Positions 8,974 to 16,039 of a stretch of DNA of 48,133 nt are shown here, in pieces. Origin of the DNA: 66-474 sp035688305. Lineage in GTDB: Bacteria; Pseudomonadota; Gammaproteobacteria; Xanthomonadales; Rhodanobacteraceae. Made by a program: the position numbers and the translations under genes. Each line of letters starts with the position of its first letter. Position 1 is the first letter of the stretch. A model generated the notes under the pieces. That model had not been told where the DNA came from. It ran no database searches and saw nothing but the letters and a program-made list of their open reading frames with translations. The DNA is taken from assembly GCA_035688305.1 (NCBI GenBank), contig DASSNC010000062.1, forward strand, positions 1-48,133. Reading direction: 5' to 3'.

Positions 8974-9180
8974 GGATGATCCCCGGCGATTGTGGAAACG
9001 GCTGCAGTACGTCGCGAACAGCGCACCGCAGCGAATTATTCGACACGTTTGACAGAATGTTGCTGGCACCACCCCTGTTGAGCCGCGACTGTACTCTGGC
9101 GACTGGTGGCGCGCAATTGGACGGCAAAACGGCCACAACGCGCCGAGCCGCACAGGTTCGGGCCGGATCGCTCCTGGCCG

Positions 9181-9209
9181 CTTGGCATCGGCGCCCATCG
9201 CCCCCACCT
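9181..9209 (+). promoter_or_regulatory. Putative sigma-32 (heat-shock) promoter for hslVU
   Basis: CTTGGCA at 9181-9187 and CCCCACCT at 9202-9209 are separated by 14 bases. They match five of seven and nearly all specified positions of the RpoH consensus (CTTGAAA, then CCCCATNT). The element lies 32 bases upstream of the hslV start, where an RpoH promoter is expected, since hslVU is a classic RpoH-dependent operon. No transcript evidence is available. Confidence 0.5.
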
Positions 9210-9241
9210 AGACCGCGATCCCCTTCCATCACGAGGCGCCC

Positions 9242-9778
9242 ATGGAATCGTTCCACGCCACCACCATCCTGTCCGTGCGCAAGAACGGCCGCGTCGTCCT
9301 CGGTGGCGATGGCCAGGTCACGCTGGGCAACACCGTGGTCAAGGCCAACGCGAAGAAAATCCGCCGGCTCGGCAAGAACGCCGACGTGCTGGCGGGGTTC
9401 GCTGGCGCGACAGCTGACGCCTTCACCCTGTTCGAATTGTTCGAGGACAAGCTCGCCAAGCACAACGGCCAGCTGACCCGGGCTGCGGTGGAGATGGCCA
9501 AGGAGTGGCGCACCGACCGGCGCCTCGGCCGCCTGGAAGCCATGCTGGCGGTCGCCGACAAGGAGGCCTCGCTGCTGATTTCCGGCAACGGCGACGTGCT
9601 GGAACCCGAGTACGGCCTGATCGCGATCGGTTCGGGCGGCCCGTTCGCGCAAGCCGCGGCCAAGGCGCTCATGGACAACTCCGACCTCGATGCGCGTGTG
9701 ATCGTCGAAAAGGCACTCGGCATCGCCGGCGACATCTGCATCTACACCAACCACAACGTGACGATCGAAGAACTGTAG
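9242..9778 (+). CDS. hslV: ATP-dependent protease subunit HslV
   Basis: HslV is the threonine peptidase of the HslUV (ClpQY) chamber, degrading misfolded and regulatory proteins in the cytoplasm. The 178-residue product begins MESFHATTILSVRKN, so a six-residue leader (MESFHA) must be removed to expose the catalytic Thr (residue 7). In E. coli only Met precedes it. Conserved core motifs follow: GDGQVTLGNTV, AGFAGATADAFTLFELFE and GDICIYTN. A GAGG ribosome site lies five bases before ATG 9242, and a heat-shock-like promoter lies just upstream. The stop codon TAG lies inside a palindromic repeat that fills most of the gap to hslU. Confidence 0.97.
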   Translation: MESFHATTILSVRKNGRVVLGGDGQVTLGNTVVKANAKKIRRLGKNADVLAGFAGATADAFTLFELFEDKLAKHNGQLTRAAVEMAKEWRTDRRLGRLEAMLAVADKEASLLISGNGDVLEPEYGLIAIGSGGPFAQAAAKALMDNSDLDARVIVEKALGIAGDICIYTNHNVTIEEL

Positions 9779-9832
9779 GAGCCTGCACGCAGGCGACCCG
9801 AGCATCCGATCGCGAGCACGCTCGCTCCTACC
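9775..9832. repeat. REP-like palindromic element between hslV and hslU
   Basis: GTAGGAGCCTGCACGCAGGCGA on the left pairs imperfectly with TCGCGAGCACGCTCGCTCCTAC on the right, each arm also holding its own short hairpin. This GTAGGAGC...GCTCCTAC form is common as a dispersed intergenic repeat in xanthomonads and pseudomonads. The left end contains the hslV stop codon (TAG at 9776-9778), and the right end lies 15 bases before the hslU ATG. Confidence 0.75.
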
Positions 9833-9846
9833 CAACAGGTAACACC

Positions 9847-11190
9847 ATGTCCGAATTGACTCCCCGCGAAATCGTCAACGAACTCGACCGCTTCATCATC
9901 GGCCAGCAAAACGCCAAGCGCGCGGTCGCCATCGCGCTGCGCGACCGCTGGCGGCGGATGCAGCTGGAGCCCGCGTTCCGCAATGAAGTCACGCCCAAGA
10001 ACATCCTGATGATCGGCCCGACCGGCGTCGGCAAGACCGAGATCGCGCGCCGCCTTGCGACACTCGCCAAGGCGCCGTTCGTGAAGGTGGAAGCCACCAA
10101 GTTCACCGAGGTCGGCTACGTTGGCAGGGATGTCGATTCGATCGTGCGCGACCTCGCCGACGTCGCCTACAAGCTGACCCGCGATGCGGCCAAGGAACGC
10201 GTGCACACGCAGGCCGAGGAGAGCGCCGACGAGCGCATCCTCGATGCGTTGCTGCCGCGCCGCGAGGGCAGCGCCGGCTGGGACGAACACGGCGACCAAC
10301 AAGCCATCGAAAGTGATTCCGGCACCCGCCAGAAACTGCGCAAGCAGTTGCTCGAGGGCGCGCTGGACGAACGCGAGATCGAGCTGGAATTCGCTGCCAA
10401 CGTGGGCGTCGAGATCATGGCGCCACCCGGCATGGAGGACATGTCGCAGCAACTGCGCTCGATGTTCCAGAACCTCGGTGGCGGCAAGACCCAAACGAGG
10501 AAATTGAAGATCAAGGCCGCGCGCCCGCTGCTGATTGACGAGGAAGCCGGCAAGTTGCTGAACGACGACGAGCTGCGCGCGCAGGCGGTCGAGAATGCCG
10601 AGCAGAACGGCATCGTGTTCATCGACGAGATCGACAAGGTCGCGCAGCGCAGCGACTGGGGCGGCGCCGGCGTGTCGCGCGAAGGCGTGCAACGCGACCT
10701 GTTGCCGCTGGTCGAAGGTTCGACCGTGTCCACGAAATACGGCCCGGTCAAGACCGACCACGTGCTGTTCATCGCCTCGGGTGCGTTTTCGATGGCGAAG
10801 CCTTCCGACCTGATCCCGGAGCTGCAGGGCCGCCTGCCGATCCGGGTCGAGCTGTCGGCGCTGTCGGTCGGCGATTTCGAACGGATTCTTTCCGAGCCGC
10901 ACAACGCCCTGACCAAGCAGTACACCGCGATGCTGAACACCGAGGGCGTCACCCTCGCCTTCACCGACGATGGCATTGCCAAGCTGGCCGAGGTCGCGTT
11001 CAAGGTGAACGAAAGCACCGAAAACATCGGCGCCCGCCGCCTCCAGACCGTGATGGAACGGCTGCTGGAATCCATTTCGTTTGAAGCTGCCGACAAAAGT
11101 GGTGAAAAATACATGATCGACGCCGAATATGTCGATAAAAACCTCAAAGAGCTCGCATCGAACGAAGATCTTTCGCGCTACATCCTGTGA
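9847..11190 (+). CDS. hslU: ATP-dependent protease ATPase subunit HslU
   Basis: HslU is the AAA+ unfoldase that feeds substrates to HslV. The 447-residue protein shows Walker A (GPTGVGKT, about residues 56-63), the GYVGRDV pore motif, Walker B (GIVFIDEIDKVA), sensor/arginine-finger regions, and the C-terminal LSRYIL tail that inserts into HslV to activate it. The central I-domain (about 110-240) has normal length. The ATG at 9847 gives the standard N-terminus (MSELTPREIVNELDRFIIGQ). It is co-directional with hslV, with a palindromic repeat in the 68-base gap. Confidence 0.98.
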   Translation: MSELTPREIVNELDRFIIGQQNAKRAVAIALRDRWRRMQLEPAFRNEVTPKNILMIGPTGVGKTEIARRLATLAKAPFVKVEATKFTEVGYVGRDVDSIVRDLADVAYKLTRDAAKERVHTQAEESADERILDALLPRREGSAGWDEHGDQQAIESDSGTRQKLRKQLLEGALDEREIELEFAANVGVEIMAPPGMEDMSQQLRSMFQNLGGGKTQTRKLKIKAARPLLIDEEAGKLLNDDELRAQAVENAEQNGIVFIDEIDKVAQRSDWGGAGVSREGVQRDLLPLVEGSTVSTKYGPVKTDHVLFIASGAFSMAKPSDLIPELQGRLPIRVELSALSVGDFERILSEPHNALTKQYTAMLNTEGVTLAFTDDGIAKLAEVAFKVNESTENIGARRLQTVMERLLESISFEAADKSGEKYMIDAEYVDKNLKELASNEDLSRYIL

Positions 11191-11236
11191 GACATGGAGC
11201 CGGGCCATTCCCGTCCGGCTCAGCTAGAATGACGCC

Positions 11237-11854
11237 ATGGGCAAGGTTCTCAAATTCCAGTCGCAGAGTCCCCGCCCGAAGCTGCGCGATGCGATGGAAC
11301 GTGGCGAGCTGGCGCGGGTCTGGCGCAACGAGCTCGAAGACGGCAGCTTCTGCGGTTACCTGGCCGGCATCGGCCGGGAATGGCTGTTGATGTGGGTGGT
11401 CGGCGACCAGATCAGTTTCGACGGGCTGTATGCGATGCGCCTGGCCGACATCACCGAGGTCGAGGCGCCGGACGGCCACGCAAGCTTCATCAAGAAGGCA
11501 CTGGCCGTACGCAACATCCATCCGCGCCTGCCGCGCAACTTCCCGCTCGATGACATCACCCAGGTGATACGCGCCTCCGCCGAATATGCGGCCGTGATGT
11601 GCGTGCATGTCGATACCGAAGACGAGCATGAGGTCTGCTACATTGGCCGCCCGCTGGGCATCGAGGACGACGGATTCACCCTGCAGGAAATCACGCCCGA
11701 CGCGGAATGGCTGCGCGAGCCTTCGTTTTTCGGCTGGGACGAGATTTCCACCGTCAGCTTCGACGAACCCTATGCGCAGGTGTTGCTGGATGTCGCCGGC
11801 CAGCCGCCGCGGATCGACTTCGCGGGCACGGGCTTCGGCAGCAAGCAGCAATGA
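11237..11854 (+). CDS. Conserved hypothetical protein downstream of hslU
   Basis: A 205-residue cytoplasmic protein, rich in acidic and aromatic residues, with no signal peptide or membrane segment. I do not recognise a named domain. The segment FCGYLAGIGREWLLMWVVGD, followed by DGLYAMRLADITEVEAP, looks like a small beta-barrel. A second region (DEHEVCYIGRPLGIEDDGFTLQEI) has a similar strand pattern, suggesting an internal duplication. It lies 46 bases after hslU on the same strand and may share its heat-shock transcript. The codon use and length are those of a real gene. Confidence 0.7.
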   Translation: MGKVLKFQSQSPRPKLRDAMERGELARVWRNELEDGSFCGYLAGIGREWLLMWVVGDQISFDGLYAMRLADITEVEAPDGHASFIKKALAVRNIHPRLPRNFPLDDITQVIRASAEYAAVMCVHVDTEDEHEVCYIGRPLGIEDDGFTLQEITPDAEWLREPSFFGWDEISTVSFDEPYAQVLLDVAGQPPRIDFAGTGFGSKQQ

Positions 11855-12028
11855 CGTCGTGCCGGGTCGCGCCGACGGAGCACGTCGGCGCGCTTGAGCG
11901 GTGCGCCGCAACAGCGTGACCCGCGGGTAACCCGCCGCGCCGAAACCCGCCTGGCTGACCCAGCCATTCACGGGCGGGCACGCCGGGTGCCCTAAACTAC
12001 GGCCTTCCCAGGGGAAGTGGATCACTGC

Positions 12029-14629
12029 GTGGACGAAGTCCCGCCCTTGCCGCGCGCGGACGCTGTGCTGACTCCACCGAGCCAGCGCAGCGTGTGGCTG
12101 CGCCGCCTCGCTGGCCCGCTGGTGTCGCTGGCCATGGTGGCGCTCGCACTGTGGGCCTTGCACCTGCTCGCGCGCGACGTCACCTACCACGAGATTCGCG
12201 AGTACCTCGAAGGCGTCTCGCGCCCGCGCCTGCTGCTGGCGATCGGCCTGACCCTGCTCGGCTTCGGCGTGATGTCGCTGTACGACCGCTTCGGACTGGC
12301 CGCGCTCGGCAAGTCGCTGCCGTGGCGCCGTGTCACCTTGATCTCGTTCATCAGCTACGCGTTCAGCAACGCGGTCGGCATGTCGCTGCTGGTGTCCGGG
12401 TCGATCCGCTACCGCTTCTACCTGAAGAACGGGCTCGGCACATCCGACATCGGCAAGCTGATCCTGTATTGCACGTTGAGCTTCTGGCTGGGCCTGCTGG
12501 CCCTGACCGGCGTGACCCTGCTGGTGGTGCCGCTGCCGTCCGGCCTGCCATTCAGCAGTTGGCGCATCGTGCTGGCGAGCGTGATGACCGCGGTGCCGCT
12601 GGCCTGGATTGCGGGCAGCTTCATCCGGCGTCCGTTCAAACTGTGGCGCTGGCACTTGCACTTGCCGACGCCGCTGCACGCGATGCGCCAGATTGCGGTG
12701 GGCGCGCTCGACTGGGGCCTGGCCGCAGCGACCATGTACGTGCTGATGCCGGACCAGCTGAATGCCGGGTTCGGCCACTTCCTCGCGATCTTCGTGGTGG
12801 CGCAGATCGCCGGCCTGATCAGCCACGTGCCCGGCGGGCTAGGCGTGTTCGAGGCGGTGATGCTGGCCGGCTTCGGTGCCACCGGCAACGCGCACCTCGC
12901 CGCTCCGATCCTCGGCTCGCTGGCCGCTTTCCGTATCGTGTATTACCTGATGCCGCTGGGCGTGGCGACCGTGCTGGTGCTGCAGCGCGAAACCCGCGAG
13001 CTGCGCCAGCACGCGGTCTGGCCACCCTGGTTTGCCGGACTGCTGCCGCCGTTCTTCGCCGGCCTGACCCTGGTCTCGGGCGCCGTACTGCTGTTTTCCG
13101 GAGCCACCCGCGCGCTGCCCGACCGCGTGGCGATCCTGCGCAACGTGTTGCCACTTTCGGTACTCGAAGTCTCGCACTTCCTCGCCAGCGTGATCGGCAT
13201 GTTGCTGCTGATCCTCGCGCGCGGCCTGCAGCGCCGGCTGGACGCGGCTTACTGGTTGACCTTGCTGTTGCTGGTGGCGGGTGCCGTGTTCTCGCTGCTG
13301 AAGGGCATCGATTTCGAGGAAGCGACTTTCCTGGCCCTGCTGGCGTTGGCGCTGCTGCCAGCGCGCAAGCTGTTCTACCGGCGCGCCTCGTTGCTGCACG
13401 CCAATTTTTCGTGGCGCTGGATCGTCGCGATCGTCGCGGTGTTCGCCTGCACCGCATGGCTGGTGATGTTCAGCTACAAGCACGTCGAGTACAACAACAG
13501 CTTGTGGTGGGAATTCAGCTTCCACCAGGGCGGCGCCTCACGCGCGTTGCGCTCGCTGGTGGGTGCGGCGGCCGCAGGCCTGCTGTTTGCGCTGGCCAGC
13601 CTGATCCGGCCACAACGACCCCGGCATGTCCCGCCCGACGAAACCGAACTGGCCCGAGCCCTGCCGCTGATCCGCCGCTACCGCTCGGCGCAGGCACACC
13701 TCGCGCTGATGGGCGACAAGCACCTGTTGTTCGACACGGCCGGCAAGGCCTTCCTGATGTACGACACCGAAGGGCGCAGCTGGGTGTGCATGGGTGACCC
13801 GGTCGGCGAGGACGAGGATGCGCGGCGCGAACTGGTGTGGAGCTTCATGGAGCAATGCGAGCACGCCGGCGGCTGGCCGGTGTTTTACCAGGTCAGCCCG
13901 GCCGACCTCGACCTGTACCTGGAAGTCGGGATGAACCTCATGAAGATCGGCGAGGAAGCGCGCGTCGCGCTCGCGGCGTTCAATCTCGACGGCAAGCAAC
14001 GCAAGACCCTGCGCAACACCGTCAACAAGTTGCATCGCGAAGGCCTGCGCCTGGAGGTGGTTCCCGCCACGGCTGTGCCAGCGCTGCTGCCACGCCTCAA
14101 GGCCATTTCCGACGCATGGCTGGAAGACAAGCATGCACGCGAGAAGCGCTTTTCGCTGGGCGCGTTCGATCCGGTTTACCTCGCGCGCACGCCCATGGCA
14201 CTGGTCTGGCAGGGCGAACAATTGTTGGCGTTCGCCAACCTGTTCTTCACCGAAACCATGCAAGAGGCCTCGCTCGACCTGATGCGTTATGCGCCTGATG
14301 CCCCAGCCGGCATCATGGATTTCCTGTTCGTGGAATTGCTGCAGTGGTCACGGCAGGAAGGCTACCAATGGTTCAACCTCGGCATGGCGCCGCTGGCGGG
14401 CCTCAGCACCCGACGCCTGGCGCCGCTGTGGAACCGGTTTGGCGCGCTGGTGTTCGGCCGCGGCGAGCGCTTCTACAATTTCCAGGGGCTGAAGCGCTAC
14501 AAGGACAAGTTCGACCCCGTATGGGAACCGCGCTACATGGCGGTACCGAGAGGGATTGCGCTGCCCCTGATCCTGACCAACGTGGCCAGCCTGATTTCGG
14601 GCGGTCTGACCGGAGTCGTGCGGCGATGA
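12029..14629 (+). CDS. mprF: Bifunctional aminoacyl-phosphatidylglycerol synthase/flippase MprF
   Basis: MprF transfers an amino acid from charged tRNA (typically Lys or Ala) to phosphatidylglycerol and flips the product outward, lowering surface negative charge and sensitivity to cationic peptides. The roughly 866-residue protein has many N-terminal membrane helices with the conserved flippase segment HVPGGLGVFEAVML, and a C-terminal GNAT-like synthase domain (DUF2156; PDAPAGIMDFLFVELLQWS, FNLGMAPLAGL, NFQGLKRYKDKFDPVWEPRY). GTG at 12029 is preferred because the AGGGGA ribosome site is 13 bases upstream; the in-frame GTG at 12017 would leave only one base. The stop overlaps the next gene start (ATGA). 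Confidence 0.92.
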   Translation: MDEVPPLPRADAVLTPPSQRSVWLRRLAGPLVSLAMVALALWALHLLARDVTYHEIREYLEGVSRPRLLLAIGLTLLGFGVMSLYDRFGLAALGKSLPWRRVTLISFISYAFSNAVGMSLLVSGSIRYRFYLKNGLGTSDIGKLILYCTLSFWLGLLALTGVTLLVVPLPSGLPFSSWRIVLASVMTAVPLAWIAGSFIRRPFKLWRWHLHLPTPLHAMRQIAVGALDWGLAAATMYVLMPDQLNAGFGHFLAIFVVAQIAGLISHVPGGLGVFEAVMLAGFGATGNAHLAAPILGSLAAFRIVYYLMPLGVATVLVLQRETRELRQHAVWPPWFAGLLPPFFAGLTLVSGAVLLFSGATRALPDRVAILRNVLPLSVLEVSHFLASVIGMLLLILARGLQRRLDAAYWLTLLLLVAGAVFSLLKGIDFEEATFLALLALALLPARKLFYRRASLLHANFSWRWIVAIVAVFACTAWLVMFSYKHVEYNNSLWWEFSFHQGGASRALRSLVGAAAAGLLFALASLIRPQRPRHVPPDETELARALPLIRRYRSAQAHLALMGDKHLLFDTAGKAFLMYDTEGRSWVCMGDPVGEDEDARRELVWSFMEQCEHAGGWPVFYQVSPADLDLYLEVGMNLMKIGEEARVALAAFNLDGKQRKTLRNTVNKLHREGLRLEVVPATAVPALLPRLKAISDAWLEDKHAREKRFSLGAFDPVYLARTPMALVWQGEQLLAFANLFFTETMQEASLDLMRYAPDAPAGIMDFLFVELLQWSRQEGYQWFNLGMAPLAGLSTRRLAPLWNRFGALVFGRGERFYNFQGLKRYKDKFDPVWEPRYMAVPRGIALPLILTNVASLISGGLTGVVRR

Positions 14630-15465
14630 CAGTGCGGAAAAAAACCAGGTGGGCCGTGGGCCTCGCTGTTTCTGCGGCCCTGCTGACAGGATGTGCCGTG
14701 CTCTGGAACCCGTTTGCGCGACCCAGCCTCGAACGCTCGAAGGTCGTGGTCGCACCCGCAGCGGGCGTGGCGGCGCCGGGCGGCAAGGATGACGTGCTGA
14801 CGATCCTGTATTCGGGCGACGGTGGCTGGTCCGACCTCGACGAGCAGCTCGGCACCGAGTTCGCGGCGCATGGCATCCCGGTCGTAGGGATCGACAGCTT
14901 CAAGTACTTTTGGCGCAGCCGCTCACCCGACGTGGCTGCACAACAGCTTGATGGCATGATCAATCAAGCGTTGGCGAAGTGGCACAAGCAGCGGGTGTGG
15001 CTGGTGGGATTCTCGTTCGGCGCCGACGTGCTGCCCAGCCTGATCGATCGCCTGCCTGCGGCCACACGCGCGCGCATCACCCAACTGGTGCTGCTGTCGC
15101 CCAGCCGCGACATCAACTTCGAGATCCAGTTCGAGGGATACATGACGGAGCGTGGACGCTTCAAGGCGCTAGTGAAAAAGGTGACCGAAAAATTCAACAC
15201 GGTGCCGCATTACCCGGCAATTCCACCGCTCGCGGCGCTGCAGAACAAGCCCCCGGTGGTTTGCTACTACGGCCTCGACGAAAAGGACGACAGCCTGTGC
15301 ACCGAGTCCGATCTGCCGGCATGGGTGAAGGTGTATGGCCAACCGGGCGGGCACCATTTCGACGAAGGCTACATCGCCTTGGCTGGGCAGATGCTTGACG
15401 GACTGCCTTCCAGCAGGCTCCCGGCGACAGCGGCGACGGCGTCCCACCCCACCGCGACTCCTTGA
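14626..15465 (+). CDS. AcvB/VirJ-family lipoprotein (probable aminoacyl-PG hydrolase)
   Basis: This 279-residue alpha/beta-hydrolase of the AcvB/VirJ family has an N-terminal lipobox (AALLTGC, Cys23), so it is probably a membrane-anchored periplasmic lipoprotein. The nucleophile elbow GFSFGAD and a late His (GGHHFDEG) fit a Ser-His-Asp triad; SGDGGWSDLDEQLG is the conserved family start. Agrobacterium AcvB is known to hydrolyse lysyl-phosphatidylglycerol, and related genes (atvA, PA0919) pair with mprF-type genes. Here ATG 14626 overlaps the mprF stop by four bases, so the pair is translationally coupled. The hydrolase role is inferred from family and context. Confidence 0.85.
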   Translation: MTVRKKTRWAVGLAVSAALLTGCAVLWNPFARPSLERSKVVVAPAAGVAAPGGKDDVLTILYSGDGGWSDLDEQLGTEFAAHGIPVVGIDSFKYFWRSRSPDVAAQQLDGMINQALAKWHKQRVWLVGFSFGADVLPSLIDRLPAATRARITQLVLLSPSRDINFEIQFEGYMTERGRFKALVKKVTEKFNTVPHYPAIPPLAALQNKPPVVCYYGLDEKDDSLCTESDLPAWVKVYGQPGGHHFDEGYIALAGQMLDGLPSSRLPATAATASHPTATP

Positions 15466-15535
15466 CGCGAATCCATGCCGCACGGCGCCTGACCCGCATC
15501 AGCCTGGTCGCGGCGCGCGCCGGTAAAATCCACGC

Positions 15536-15943
15536 ATGAGCACACCCAAGCCCACCGACCTCACCCTGCACAAGAAATCGCGCACGCTGGAAGTCGTGTT
15601 CGATTCCAACGAGCACTTTTCCCTGCCCGCCGAATACCTGCGCGTGTATTCGCCGTCCGCCGAAGTACAAGGGCACGGACCCGGTCAGCAAGTATTGGTC
15701 GCGGGCAAGCGCGAAGTCGGAATCCTGGAAATCGAACCCGTCGGCAATTACGCGGTGTTGTTGCGCTTCAACGACGGCCACGCGACCGGCATCTACTCGT
15801 GGGAAACCCTGCACGAACTTGGTGTCAGCCAGGAAAAAAACTGGCAGTCGTATCTCGCCGCGCTGGAACAAAACAATCTCTCGCGCGATCCGGCCTCGCT
15901 CTACGGCCACCCCGTGCCGATGCGCGGACCGCGCAAAGCGTAG
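15536..15943 (+). CDS. DUF971 domain-containing protein
   Basis: A 135-residue protein of the DUF971 family, the fold also found as the N-terminal domain of gamma-butyrobetaine hydroxylase. Conserved motifs are PAEYLRVYSPSAEVQGH, the VGNYAVLLRFNDGHATGIYSW core and a YLAAL helix. Stand-alone members are linked to iron-sulfur protein maturation in some bacteria, but no role is proven. It lacks the dioxygenase domain. The stop codon TAG is part of a palindromic repeat that begins at the end of the gene. It converges with the helicase gene. Confidence 0.88.
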   Translation: MSTPKPTDLTLHKKSRTLEVVFDSNEHFSLPAEYLRVYSPSAEVQGHGPGQQVLVAGKREVGILEIEPVGNYAVLLRFNDGHATGIYSWETLHELGVSQEKNWQSYLAALEQNNLSRDPASLYGHPVPMRGPRKA

Positions 15944-15979
15944 GTTGGGCTGACCGGGGCTGCATCCGGGAAGCCCAAC
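15940..15979. repeat. Palindromic element at the end of the DUF971 gene
   Basis: GTTGGGCT at 15944-15951 pairs perfectly with AGCCCAAC at 15972-15979, with a GC-rich loop. The preceding GTAG holds the DUF971 stop codon. GTTGGGC-type palindromes are common dispersed repeats. Lying between convergent genes, it may also act as a bidirectional transcription barrier, although neither side has a U-tract. Confidence 0.6.
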
Positions 15980-16039
15980 GGTCACCGCGGGAACAGGATC
16001 GCCGGGCTACGCAAAAAGTCGCCCACCCCAGGCGAGCCT

